From the NCBI RefSeq assembly GCF_004363555.1, contig NZ_SNZJ01000007.1, positions 147,598 through 211,597 of the forward strand: a DNA stretch of 64,000 nt. Reading direction: 5' to 3'. The first letter of the stretch is position 1; each line of letters opens with the position of its first letter. The notes beneath the pieces were generated by a model. That model saw only the letters and a program-made list of their open reading frames with translations. It had not been told where the DNA came from and searched no databases. The translations under genes and the position numbers were made by a program. This document shows, in pieces, positions 1 through 7,879 of this stretch. Origin of the DNA: Halomonas ventosae (lineage in GTDB: Bacteria; Pseudomonadota; Gammaproteobacteria; Pseudomonadales; Halomonadaceae).

Positions 1-299
1 GGCTCCCGCCGGGGGGCATTGCAGGGCACCCGGACCATGTCGCCGAAGGTGGCGACGATGACGTCGTCCGCGAGGCTCAGGGCCACCGCGGCATGGATGT
101 CCTCCTCGGGGCAGACACAGACGGGGCAACCCGGCCCGGGGATCAGTTCCAGGTAGTCGGGCAGCACCTTGCGCAGGCCGGCATGGGTGATGGTGCGCTC
201 GTGGCCGCCGCAGACGTTCATGATCCGCAGGTGACCCGATGCCGGCCGGGGCAGGGCGCGGATCCGGTCCAGCCACTCGCCGGGCGTGGGGAGCGCCAT
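1..299 (-). CDS. hypD: Hydrogenase maturation protein HypD (N-terminal part, runs off window)
   Basis: HypD is the iron-sulfur scaffold that, with HypC, assembles the Fe(CN)2CO group of [NiFe] hydrogenases in the cytoplasm. I translated the first 99 codons from the ATG at 299. They carry the family hallmarks: MNVCGGHE near residue 27, with the Fe-binding cysteine, then GPGCPVCVCPEEDIHAA around residues 56-72. The start lies 3 bases beyond the hypB stop, so the two genes are translationally coupled as the last visible members of hypC-hypA-hypB-hypD. The C-terminal three quarters, with the [4Fe-4S] cysteines, lie outside the window. Identification is firm; completeness of the gene cannot be judged. 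Confidence 0.93.
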   Translation of the reverse strand, partial: MALPTPGEWLDRIRALPRPASGHLRIMNVCGGHERTITHAGLRKVLPDYLELIPGPGCPVCVCPEEDIHAAVALSLADDVIVATFGDMVRVPCNAPRRE

Positions 300-302
300 G
301 GC

Positions 303-1091
303 TCAGGCGAGGCCCTGGGGGCGAGTCAGCAGGCACGCCTCCTTGGCGGGAGGCGCCGGGTGGAAGGCCGGTCGGCGCCGCTCGGCCAGGCCGGCCTCGA
401 GCCATTCCAGCCAGGCGTCGAGCGGTCCCGACTTGCTGCTCAGCGCCATCACCGGGGCCGCAGAGGCGAGCCGGTGCATGTGCGCCGCCACCGCCTCGAC
501 ATCGAAGTCGTCGAGGACCGGCAGCAGGTCGGTCTTGGTGACCAGCACCAGGTCGCTGGCGCGGAACATCACCGGGTACTTGAGCGGCTTGTCGTCGCCC
601 TCCGGGGTCGAGAGCAGGGTGACGTTGGCATGCTGGCCGAGGTCGAAGCTCGCGGGGCAGACCAGGTTGCCGACGTTCTCGATGAACAGGAGGTCCAGGG
701 CGTCCAGTGGCAGCGCATGGGCCGCGCGATGCACCATGGCGGCATCCAGGTGGCAGGCGCTGCCGGTGGTGATCTGGACCGCAGGCACGCCCCGGGCGCG
801 GATGCGCCGGGCGTCGTTCTCGGTTTCCAGGTCGCCCTCGATCACCGCGAGGCGGTAGCGGGTGCCCAGCGCCTCGATGGTGGCCTCCAGCAGGCTGGTC
901 TTGCCGGCGCCGGGGGAGGACATCAGGTTGACGACCAGCAGCCCGGCGCGGTCGAAGTGCTCGCGGTTATGGCGCGCCACCTCGTCGTTGTGGACCTTCA
1001 GGCCCTCGAGGACCTCCACGGTATGGACGTCGTGCTCGTTCGAGGCGTGCTGCAGGTGGTCGGGAAGGGCGCAGCCGCAGGTCTGGCACAC
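303..1091 (-). CDS. hypB: Hydrogenase nickel incorporation GTPase HypB
   Basis: HypB is the GTPase that, with HypA, delivers nickel to the large subunit of [NiFe] hydrogenases. The 262-aa product begins MCQTCGC, the N-terminal high-affinity nickel motif (CxxCGC) also found in E. coli HypB. It has a P-loop at residues 59-67 (SPGAGKTS), the GxxCHLDAAM metal-site motif, and the block ENVGNLVCPASFDLG that is nearly invariant in the family. The histidine-rich stretch that some HypB proteins use for nickel storage is absent, so the linker is short. It sits 13 bases after hypA and 3 bases before hypD, inside one minus-strand operon. Confidence 0.96.
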   Translation of the reverse strand: MCQTCGCALPDHLQHASNEHDVHTVEVLEGLKVHNDEVARHNREHFDRAGLLVVNLMSSPGAGKTSLLEATIEALGTRYRLAVIEGDLETENDARRIRARGVPAVQITTGSACHLDAAMVHRAAHALPLDALDLLFIENVGNLVCPASFDLGQHANVTLLSTPEGDDKPLKYPVMFRASDLVLVTKTDLLPVLDDFDVEAVAAHMHRLASAAPVMALSSKSGPLDAWLEWLEAGLAERRRPAFHPAPPAKEACLLTRPQGLA

Positions 1092-1104
1092 GATGAGGCT
1101 CCTG

Positions 1105-1470
1105 TTATCCGGTGGGAGGGAGAGGGGTGTCGGCGAGGTCGACGCTGACCAGCAGGAGCTCGTCGCCGCCGGTCAGCCGGGTCTGCCAGTGCCCGCAGCG
1201 CGGGCAGCTCAGGTCGTTGACGCTGGCCTCGGCCTCCTGAGCGCAGCGGGGGCAGTGCACCCGGACCGGACAGCGGGTCATCTCCAGCCGTGCCCCCTCG
1301 GCGAGGGTATGGCGGCTGGCCAGCGGAAAGGCCTCGTGCATCAGCGCGGCCTCGACCCCGGAGAGCGGCCCGATGCGCAGGCAGACACGGCGGATGCCCA
1401 GCGCGCCATGCTCGGCGGCGACCCGGCTGGCCTGGCGGACCAGCGAGCGGCACAGGCTCAGCTCATGCAC
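1105..1470 (-). CDS. hypA: Hydrogenase maturation nickel/zinc protein HypA
   Basis: HypA is a small metallochaperone that binds nickel through its N-terminal MHE motif and structural zinc through two CxxC pairs; it works with HypB. I start it at the GTG at 1470, which gives fMet-HELSLCRSL, placing His2 and Glu3 exactly as in known HypA proteins. An upstream ATG would add 35 unrelated residues and bury the metal site. The product is about 121 aa, with the zinc pairs CPRC and CPRC in the C-terminal half. The start overlaps the hypC stop by 8 bases, indicating translational coupling. Confidence 0.94.
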   Translation of the reverse strand: MHELSLCRSLVRQASRVAAEHGALGIRRVCLRIGPLSGVEAALMHEAFPLASRHTLAEGARLEMTRCPVRVHCPRCAQEAEASVNDLSCPRCGHWQTRLTGGDELLLVSVDLADTPLPPTG

Positions 1471-1714
1471 GTCCGTCGTCCGCCTCTGCGGGGGTGGCAT
1501 CGTCCATCTCGTCGAGAAGCCGCCAGGTCGCCAGGGCCTCCTCGGGGTCCAGTCGCTGGAGGGCGTAACCGACATGCACGATGACGTAGTCGCCCACGGC
1601 GAGGGCCTGGTCCTGCACCAGCATCAGGTCGATGTCGCGCTCGATGCCGCGTGAGGCCGCGCGCGCCGTGTCGCCGTCGATGCGGGTGATCTGCATGGGA
1701 ATCGCCAGGCACAT
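1463..1714 (-). CDS. hypC: Hydrogenase assembly chaperone HypC/HupF
   Basis: HypC is a small chaperone that binds HypD and then the hydrogenase large-subunit precursor, carrying the iron centre. The start at 1714 gives MCLAIPMQI; the family needs Cys2 after Met removal, which fixes this start and rules out the longer upstream frame. The product is 83 aa, in the usual range, and contains the typical GDYVIVHVGYALQRLDPEEA segment. It is the first gene of the minus-strand hyp operon and diverges from dbpA across about 297 bases. Confidence 0.95.
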   Translation of the reverse strand: MCLAIPMQITRIDGDTARAASRGIERDIDLMLVQDQALAVGDYVIVHVGYALQRLDPEEALATWRLLDEMDDATPAEADDGRA

Positions 1715-2011
1715 GATGCGCGTCGGCCCTCCTCGGCAGGTGGCGTGATGGTCGCGGATGGCATGACTCCACCCCCTGACACTGACTATAGGAGATGGGG
1801 GCCTTTCGGACATGTCCCGCCAGCCAACGGCGCCGCCGCCTGCGGCGAGGCGGGCAGCGAAGGTCATGGCGGCGTCACCAGGCCGGGTGATGCGCGCCAC
1901 TTTCTGCTATGCTGGCGGCCTCCGATCATCGCTTCCACGGCCCCGGCCCGATGGCGCCCACCCTCCTCGCGCCCTGTCCCGGTGCCCGCCTTCCCTTGCA
2001 GGTCTATCCAC

Positions 2012-3406
2012 GTGTCTGATTCCTCTCCCGATTTCGCCACGCTGTCGCTGGCGCCGGAACTGCTCGCCAACCTCGCCTCGCTGGGCTATCACGCCATGAC
2101 GCCGATCCAGGCCGAGAGCCTGCCGCCCATGCTGGCGGGCCGCGACGTGATCGCCCGGGCGAAGACCGGCTCGGGCAAGACCGCCGCCTTCGGCCTGGCG
2201 CTGCTGTCGCGGCTGTCGGTGGCGGACTTCCGGGTGCAGGGGCTGGTGCTCTGTCCGACCCGCGAGCTGGCGGACCAGGTGGCCGGCGAGATTCGCCGCC
2301 TGGCGCGCAGCCTGCCCAACGTCAAGGTGCTGACCCTGTGCGGCGGGGCCCCGTTGGGGCCGCAGCTGGCGTCGCTTGAGCATGGCGCGCACATCGTCGT
2401 CGGCACCCCGGGGCGGGTGGAGGAGCACCTGCGCAAGGGCTCGCTGGCCCTGGGGGCGCTCGAGACCCTGGTACTGGACGAGGCCGACCGCATGCTCGAC
2501 ATGGGCTTCCAGGCGGCCATGGAGGCGATCATCGCCGAGACCCCGGCGGACCGCCAGATGCTGCTGTTCAGCGCCACCTATGCCGAGGGCATCCGACCCA
2601 TCGCCGAGCGGCTGATGCGCGAACCGGTCAGCGTGGAGGTGGCCGAGCCCCACGACGCCACCACGATCCGCCAGCACTTCTACCGGGTGGCGGACGAGTC
2701 GGCCCGCTTCGAGGCGCTGCGCCGCCTGCTGCTGCACTTTCGACCCGCCTCGAGCGTGGTGTTCTGCAATACCAAGCGCGAGACCGACGAGGTCGCCGAG
2801 GCCCTGAACGACGCGGGCTTCAGCGCCCTGGCGTTGCATGGCGACCTGGAGCAGCGCGACCGCGACCGCCTGCTGGTGCTGTTCGCCAATGGCAGCGCCT
2901 CTATCCTGGTGGCCACTGACGTGGCCGCCCGCGGACTCGACATCGACGCCCTGGACGCGGTGTTCAACTACCGCATCGCCCGTGAGCTCGAGGTGCATGT
3001 CCACCGTGTCGGGCGCACCGGCCGGGCGGGCGGCTCCGGGACCGCCTATACCCTGCTCACCGAGCAGGAGGACTACCGCCTGGCGCGGCTCGCCGAGTTG
3101 CTCGGGGAGCGCCTGGAGACCGAGCCACTGCCCCCCCGCGCGGTGCTGGAGCGCCAGCCCTTCCGACCCGCCATGGCGACCCTGCAACTGGGGGCCGGCA
3201 AGAAGCAGAAGCTGCGACCCGGCGACATCCTCGGCGCCCTGACCGGCGAGGGGGGGATCGCCGGGGATCAGGTGGGCAAGATCAAGGTGCTCGCCAACAG
3301 CGCCTACGTGGCCGTGCGGCGCGACGTCGCCGCGGCGGCCCTCGACCAGCTGGGAAACGGCAGGCTCAAGGGGCGCAGCTTCCGTGCCCGCCGCATCAGC
3401 CGCTGA
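2012..3406 (+). CDS. dbpA: ATP-dependent RNA helicase DbpA
   Basis: DbpA is a DEAD-box helicase that recognises hairpin 92 of 23S rRNA and acts in late assembly of the 50S subunit. The GTG at 2012 gives about 464 aa, close to E. coli DbpA (457). Visible motifs: Q motif (GYHAMTPIQ), motif I AKTGSGKT, PTRELADQVAGE, motif II DEAD, motif III SAT, then GDLEQRDRD, VATDVAARGLD and HRVGRTGRAG. The C-terminal RNA-binding domain has the DbpA-specific KLRPGDILGALTGEGG and a basic end, which separates it from RhlE or SrmB. The frame is open further upstream to 1745, but that extension is unlike DbpA. Confidence 0.95.
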   Translation: MSDSSPDFATLSLAPELLANLASLGYHAMTPIQAESLPPMLAGRDVIARAKTGSGKTAAFGLALLSRLSVADFRVQGLVLCPTRELADQVAGEIRRLARSLPNVKVLTLCGGAPLGPQLASLEHGAHIVVGTPGRVEEHLRKGSLALGALETLVLDEADRMLDMGFQAAMEAIIAETPADRQMLLFSATYAEGIRPIAERLMREPVSVEVAEPHDATTIRQHFYRVADESARFEALRRLLLHFRPASSVVFCNTKRETDEVAEALNDAGFSALALHGDLEQRDRDRLLVLFANGSASILVATDVAARGLDIDALDAVFNYRIARELEVHVHRVGRTGRAGGSGTAYTLLTEQEDYRLARLAELLGERLETEPLPPRAVLERQPFRPAMATLQLGAGKKQKLRPGDILGALTGEGGIAGDQVGKIKVLANSAYVAVRRDVAAAALDQLGNGRLKGRSFRARRISR

Positions 3407-3471
3407 CCGGAAGCCAAACGAGATACGCCCGCGGGATACCCAGCCGACGGGTTCTATGCCAACGTGGTGAC

Positions 3472-4374
3472 ATGAAGATACCCAAGAGATTGCAACCGCT
3501 GGTCGACGACGGCCTGATCGACGCGGTCGAGAGCCAGCTGATGAGCGGCAAGGAAGCCCAGGTGTACGTGGTGCGCTCCCACGGCGAGCGGCGCTGTGCC
3601 AAGGTCTTCAAGGAGGCCAAGCAGCGCAGCTTCAAGCAGGCCGTGCAGTACCAGGAGGGGCGCAAGGAGCGCAACAGCCGCCGCTCCCGGGCGATGGCCA
3701 AGAAGACCCGCTACGGCCAGAAGGAGCAGGAACAGGCCTGGCTCAACGCCGAGGTCGATGCCCTCTACCGGCTGGCGGCGGCGGACGTGCGGGTGCCCAA
3801 GCCGTATGGCTTCGTCGACGGCGTGCTGCTGATGGAGATGATCACCGATGCAGAGGGCTTGAACGCGCCGCGGCTGGACGACGTGACCCTGACGCCCGAG
3901 GAGGCCCGGACCCATTACGCCAAGATCATCGGCGACGTGGTGCGCATGCTGTGTGCTGGCCTGATCCATGGCGACCTCTCCGAGTTCAACGTGCTGCTCT
4001 CTGACGATGGCCCGGTGGTCATCGACCTGCCCCAGGCGGTGGATGCCGCCGGCAACAACAGTGCCGAGAGGATGTTCGAGCGCGACGTCGACAACATGCG
4101 CCGCTACTTTGGTCGCTTCGCCCCGGAACTGCTGGCCACCGATTACGGCAAGGAGATCTGGGCGCTCTATGAGGCCGGCGACCTGCACCCGGACAGCCAG
4201 CTGACCGGCTGCTTCGAGCACGACACCGGCACCGTGGATGTGGACGAGCTGATGACCGTGATCGACGACGTGCGCGAGGAGGAGGCCGCGCGGCGTGCCG
4301 CGCTGTCCCGGAACGATGAGCCCGGCGTCGAGGAGGCCGCCGAGGCCTGGCGGGAGTCCCACGGCGAGCGCTGA
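3472..4374 (+). CDS. RIO1-type serine/threonine protein kinase
   Basis: This 300-aa protein is an atypical protein kinase of the RIO family found in gammaproteobacteria. Visible features are a glycine-poor nucleotide loop (SGKEAQVYVV, about residues 25-34) followed by the ATP-binding lysine in CAKVFK, a basic insert rich in Arg and Lys, and the catalytic loop LIHGDLSEFNVLL (about 163-175). The metal-binding aspartate lies in VVIDLPQAV, where RIO proteins carry D-x-P instead of DFG. The C-terminus is acidic. The gene follows dbpA by 65 bases on the same strand. Bacterial substrates are not established, though the family's link to ribosome maturation in other domains and the dbpA neighbour are suggestive. 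Confidence 0.88.
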   Translation: MKIPKRLQPLVDDGLIDAVESQLMSGKEAQVYVVRSHGERRCAKVFKEAKQRSFKQAVQYQEGRKERNSRRSRAMAKKTRYGQKEQEQAWLNAEVDALYRLAAADVRVPKPYGFVDGVLLMEMITDAEGLNAPRLDDVTLTPEEARTHYAKIIGDVVRMLCAGLIHGDLSEFNVLLSDDGPVVIDLPQAVDAAGNNSAERMFERDVDNMRRYFGRFAPELLATDYGKEIWALYEAGDLHPDSQLTGCFEHDTGTVDVDELMTVIDDVREEEAARRAALSRNDEPGVEEAAEAWRESHGER

Positions 4375-4471
4375 GGCCCGTGCTCGCGTCGCTCCCCGTT
4401 CCTGGCTCGACTACGCTGTAGGCGAGCGTCGCCCGACGCGGGCGACCCCGGCCAACGACGAGGAGACGGCA

Positions 4472-4906
4472 ATGAACAAGTGGATAGCGGGCCTGGCCCT
4501 GGCGGGTGGCATGCTGCTGGCCGGTCCGGCCCTGGCCCAGATGGAACGCGCCTCGGCGCCGGAGGGCACCGAGGTCTACTTCATCTCGCCGGAGGAGGGG
4601 GCCACCGTCGAGACTCCGCTGACCGTGCGCATGGGCCTCAAGGGCATGGGCGTGGCGCCCGCCGGCACCCAGGCCGACGGCACCGGCCACCACCACCTGC
4701 TGGTGGACACGCCGCTGGACGAGGTGGATCTCGACCAGCCCCTGCCGGCCAATGACGCGATGCGCCACTTCGGCGGCGGCCAGACCGAGACCACCCTGGA
4801 CCTCGAGCCCGGCGAGCATACCCTGCAGCTGCTGTTCATGGATGCCAACCATGTCAGCTTCGACCCGCCGGTCACCTCCGATCCCATCACCATCACGGTG
4901 GAATGA
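4472..4906 (+). CDS. Exported DUF4399 domain protein
   Basis: This is a 144-aa protein with a clear Sec signal peptide (basic MNK start, hydrophobic core, cleavage after ALAQ near residue 22). The mature part matches the DUF4399 pattern: VYFISPEEGATVETPLTVRMGLKGMGVAPAG, then a histidine-rich TGHHHLLVD and a beta-rich end LEPGEHTLQLLFMDANHVSF. The HHH cluster suggests metal binding but is not proof; the function of the family is unknown. The start at 4472 is preceded by an AGGAG ribosome-binding site, so I reject a longer frame from 4295. A hairpin terminator follows the stop. Confidence 0.85.
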   Translation: MNKWIAGLALAGGMLLAGPALAQMERASAPEGTEVYFISPEEGATVETPLTVRMGLKGMGVAPAGTQADGTGHHHLLVDTPLDEVDLDQPLPANDAMRHFGGGQTETTLDLEPGEHTLQLLFMDANHVSFDPPVTSDPITITVE

Positions 4907-4914
4907 CCCGCCCC

Positions 4915-4941
4915 AGTCGGGCGCTCCCGCGGCGCCCGACT
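4915..4941 (+). terminator. Hairpin terminator after DUF4399 gene
   Basis: Perfect 10-bp GC-rich stem (AGTCGGGCGC paired with GCGCCCGACT) with a 7-base loop, starting 8 bases after the stop codon at 4906. The downstream tract is CCTCTCG rather than a clean T run, so termination efficiency is uncertain. Confidence 0.65.
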
Positions 4942-5155
4942 CCTCTCGATCATCAGGCCTCTGCCCTGCGTGATGATGCCACCTGACCCTCGCGACTGAT
5001 TTTTCGCCTTCCGGCTGGCACTGCCAGGCTCATGGCACTGTACTGAGGAGTGCACTGGAAGGTGAAGCGGCTCAGGGAGGACTCCGGAGTTCCGGGAGGG
5101 CGTATGCCCTGCTGGCGATGACCTGGTGGAACGTGTGGCCACCGCCGCGATGCTC

Positions 5156-5172
5156 CCTCCCGCACGGGGAGG
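5156..5172 (+). promoter_or_regulatory. Hairpin covering the ribosome-binding site of the 5182 gene
   Basis: A 6-bp perfect stem (CCTCCC with GGGAGG, 5-base loop) contains the only Shine-Dalgarno sequence (GGGGAGGA, 5166-5173) of the exported protein starting at 5182. Further short inverted repeats lie in the preceding 100 bases (for example ACTCCGGAGT). The geometry would allow translational control, but I cannot match it to a known riboswitch and it may be fortuitous in GC-rich DNA. Confidence 0.3.
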
Positions 5173-5181
5173 ACAACGACA

Positions 5182-5733
5182 ATGATGAACCTGACTGACG
5201 GCAAGATGGGGATGGCCGGGCCCTGCCTGGTCGTGCTGCTGGCGAGTCTGGCGGGACATGGCGTGGCCGTGGCCGACCAGGCGAAGATCGACGATGCTTT
5301 GGCGGCCGCCTGGCCGGGCATGGCGGAAGGCGCCCAGGTGGTCGACTGGGAAGGCAACGTGCTCAAGGAGGGCTCGAACGGCTATACCTGCCTGCCGACG
5401 CCGCCGAGCATGACCGGGACGGCGCCGATGTGTCTCGACGAGGCCTGGCAGGCGTGGGGACAGGCCTGGCAGAACAAGGAGCCGTTCGAGGCCGAGTCGA
5501 TGGGTATCGCCTACATGCTGGCCGGCGACGAGGGGGCGAGCAACGTCGACCCCTACGCCGAGGGGCCCACGGACGACAACGAGTGGATCGTGGAGGGGGC
5601 GCACCTGATGCTTCTCGCCCCGGCGGCACTGCTCGAGGGCTACCCGACCGACCCACACAACGGCGGGCCCTACGTGATGTGGAAGGGCACGGACTACCAG
5701 CACCTGATGGTCCCCGTCGGGGCGCGTGACTGA
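5182..5733 (+). CDS. Exported protein of unknown function
   Basis: This 183-aa protein has an N-terminal hydrophobic segment (about residues 11-28, likely cleaved after VAVA) and a mature domain I do not recognise. The mature part is acidic and rich in Trp, Gly and Pro, with two cysteines (YTCLPTPPSMTGTAPMCLDE) that could pair in the periplasm. Its C-terminal half reads HNGGPYVMWKGTDYQHLMVPV. The start is supported by GGGGAGGA eight bases upstream. It stands alone, convergent with the thioredoxin-fold membrane protein on the other strand. No function is assigned. Confidence 0.75.
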   Translation: MMNLTDGKMGMAGPCLVVLLASLAGHGVAVADQAKIDDALAAAWPGMAEGAQVVDWEGNVLKEGSNGYTCLPTPPSMTGTAPMCLDEAWQAWGQAWQNKEPFEAESMGIAYMLAGDEGASNVDPYAEGPTDDNEWIVEGAHLMLLAPAALLEGYPTDPHNGGPYVMWKGTDYQHLMVPVGARD

Positions 5734-5763
5734 GGCAGGAAGCGGTCGCGCTATCGCCAGTCG

Positions 5764-6993
5764 TCAGCGGCCGCTATGGCGTCCGCTGACGGCCATCACC
5801 GCCAGGGCGCCGGCCAGGGCGGCGCCGATCACCACCAGCGAGCCGGCCAGGCTCTCCATCAGCGCCGGTTCCACCAGCAGCACCCCGCCCAACGCCAGCA
5901 TCACCATGCCGCCGATCAGCTTGAGCGTGCGGCCATGGGTCTCCTGCATGCGGCCGATGCGCAGGGTGACGATGGCGGTGCCCAGGATCAGGATCTCGTC
6001 GAGCAGGTAGACCAGCAGATAGGTGGCGAGCAGCCCGGCGAAGGCCGGGCCCTGGATGCCGGCCTCGGCCACCAGCGAGCTCCATATCACCGGGAAACCG
6101 GCAGTGCAGGGCAGCTCGATCAGCGCCACGCCGGCGGCCAGTACCAGCGTGGTCAGCAGCAAGGCGGGCAGGGAGCGCTCGCGGCGTACCTCGCGGCTGC
6201 CGCGGTAGATACGCGGCTTGAAGCGTTCGGGAATGCTGAACGAGAGGCCCTGCCGGAAGGCGAAGTAGTCCTTGACGTTGACCGCCCCGAAGACCAGCGC
6301 GAACAGCGCCACCACCAGCTGGATCCCGCTCAGGTGGCGGGCCACCGAGAGGGCGGCGAACACTCCGGCGATGAACAGCCCGTAGAGGCTGGCGGTGACC
6401 AGCAGGAAGGTGCCGCCTACCGCGGCGATGCGCGTCCGGGAGCCGCTGCCCAAGATCATCGCCAGCAGCACCGTGAGCACCCACAGCGAGCAGGGGTTGA
6501 AGCCGTCCACCGCGGCAATCAGCAGGGTGGCCACCAGCATCGGCTGCCCGGCCAGGTCGAGACGCCCGAGGGGCCCGAGGTCCAGGCGGTAGCGGCCCGA
6601 AGGGGCCTGGTGGGCGTCCGCCAGCTGCGCTTCAATGGCCTCGGCGATGGGCGGCGCGAAACCGACCCAGACCCGCTCACCGAGGATGAAGGTGGGCACG
6701 GCGTTGGGCACCTCGCCGCGCGCAGTCATCATCTCGATGAAGCGGGCGCGTCCGGCGGCATCCTGCACCACCTCGACCCGTGCCACCTCGAGCTCGGGAT
6801 GGGTGCGCTCCAGCCTGTCCAGCCAGGCGGCCGCTTCACGGCAGAAGGGACAGTGCTCACGCCAGAAGTACCAGAGCGTGGTGGACTCCTGCTGGGCTGC
6901 TGCCGGGGCGGTATCGGCTCGGGCATCGGCGGCCAGCGGCAGCGTCAAGGCCAGCAGCAGCCAGGCCCACAGCGGCAGCAGGCAGCTCGGCAT
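5764..6993 (-). CDS. Thioredoxin-fold / DsbD-like transmembrane thiol-disulfide protein
   Basis: A two-part redox protein of about 409 aa. After a signal peptide comes a periplasmic thioredoxin/glutaredoxin-like domain with a CPFC active site (residues 48-51) and the cis-proline segment VPTFILGERVWVGF. A polytopic membrane domain of at least six helices follows, with two cysteine motifs, FNPCSLWVL and LPCTAGFPV, arranged like the membrane cysteines of DsbD/CcdA. I infer that electrons pass from cytoplasmic thioredoxin through the membrane pair to the periplasmic CPFC. The ATG at 6993 has GAGG six bases upstream; an in-frame GTG at 7005 overlaps the stop of the next gene and is the alternative. 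Confidence 0.82.
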   Translation of the reverse strand: MPSCLLPLWAWLLLALTLPLAADARADTAPAAAQQESTTLWYFWREHCPFCREAAAWLDRLERTHPELEVARVEVVQDAAGRARFIEMMTARGEVPNAVPTFILGERVWVGFAPPIAEAIEAQLADAHQAPSGRYRLDLGPLGRLDLAGQPMLVATLLIAAVDGFNPCSLWVLTVLLAMILGSGSRTRIAAVGGTFLLVTASLYGLFIAGVFAALSVARHLSGIQLVVALFALVFGAVNVKDYFAFRQGLSFSIPERFKPRIYRGSREVRRERSLPALLLTTLVLAAGVALIELPCTAGFPVIWSSLVAEAGIQGPAFAGLLATYLLVYLLDEILILGTAIVTLRIGRMQETHGRTLKLIGGMVMLALGGVLLVEPALMESLAGSLVVIGAALAGALAVMAVSGRHSGR

Positions 6994-7001
6994 CGCGGGC
7001 C

Positions 7002-7730
7002 TCACGCCTCGCTTTCGATCTCGGCGTTGTGGAAGACGTTCTGCACGTCGTCCAGGTCGTTGAGGGTGTCGAGCAGCTTCTCGAACATTGCCACGTCGTC
7101 GCCCTCGACCGGGGTCACGGTCTGGGGCACGAACTGGATCTCGTCGACCTCGAAGTCGAGCTCGCCGAAGGCGTCGAGCAGCGCCTGCTTGGCCTTGGCG
7201 TACTCGGTATGCGGGGCGAAGACGGTGACATGGCCCGCCTCGCTCTCGATGTCGGTGACGTCGACATCGGCCTCCATCAGTGCCTCGAGCGTGGCCTCCT
7301 CGTCATCGCCGGGGAAGGCGAGGATGGCGCAGTGGTCGAACATGTGGCTGACGCTGCCGGGGGTGCCGAGCTTGCTCTTGGCCTTGTTGAAGCAGGCGCG
7401 CACGTCGCCGAAGGTGCGGTTCGGGTTGTCGGTCAGGCACTCGACGATGACCATGCAGTTGCCCGGCCCGAAGCCCTCGTAACGAGCCGGCGAGAAGTCC
7501 TCGCCACCCACGCCGGATGCCTTGTCCAGGGCCTTGTCGATCACGTGGCTGGGGACCTGATCCTTCTTGGCGCGCTCGATCAGCCCGCGCAGGGCCAGGT
7601 TGCCGGCGGGGTCGGTGCCGCCCTGCTTGGCGCAGACGTAGATCTCGCGGCCGTACTTGCTGTACACCTTGGTCTTGGCGGCGGCCGTCTTGGCCATGGA
7701 TTCCTTGCGGTTCTGGAAGGCCCTGCCCAT
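7002..7730 (-). CDS. YebC/PmpR (YeeN-type) DNA-binding protein
   Basis: A 242-aa protein of the YebC/PmpR/TACO1 family, whose members act as transcriptional regulators or aid translation of difficult peptide stretches. It starts [14 protein letters not shown] and contains the family signatures [24 protein letters not shown] [22 protein letters not shown] and GSVSHMFD. The pattern is closer to the E. coli YeeN branch (KIYAKFGVEIY) than to YebC itself. The start at 7730 follows the family; the open frame continues further upstream without similarity. The last bases overlap the possible GTG start of the downstream redox gene, so the two are probably co-transcribed. Confidence 0.9.
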   Translation of the reverse strand: MGRAFQNRKESMAKTAAAKTKVYSKYGREIYVCAKQGGTDPAGNLALRGLIERAKKDQVPSHVIDKALDKASGVGGEDFSPARYEGFGPGNCMVIVECLTDNPNRTFGDVRACFNKAKSKLGTPGSVSHMFDHCAILAFPGDDEEATLEALMEADVDVTDIESEAGHVTVFAPHTEYAKAKQALLDAFGELDFEVDEIQFVPQTVTPVEGDDVAMFEKLLDTLNDLDDVQNVFHNAEIESEA

Positions 7731-7879
7731 TGCATTGTCCTGTGGCGTCGAAACACGAGGCTGGATTCTACGAAACCGGGGCGGACGCGAACAGGGATAT
7801 TTTGGCGCGATTCCGGGGGACCTGATGCCCGTCATGGCTACACTGGCAGGGAGTCTCATCCACCCAGGAGCGCCCCCCG

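Noticed and set aside
4907..5181. Cobalamin, glycine or c-di-GMP riboswitch in the leader of the 5182 gene
   Set aside because: None of the conserved boxes of these riboswitches could be recognised.
5764..5900. Plus-strand frames over the end of the redox membrane gene
   Set aside because: They overlap a well-supported minus-strand gene and show no family features.
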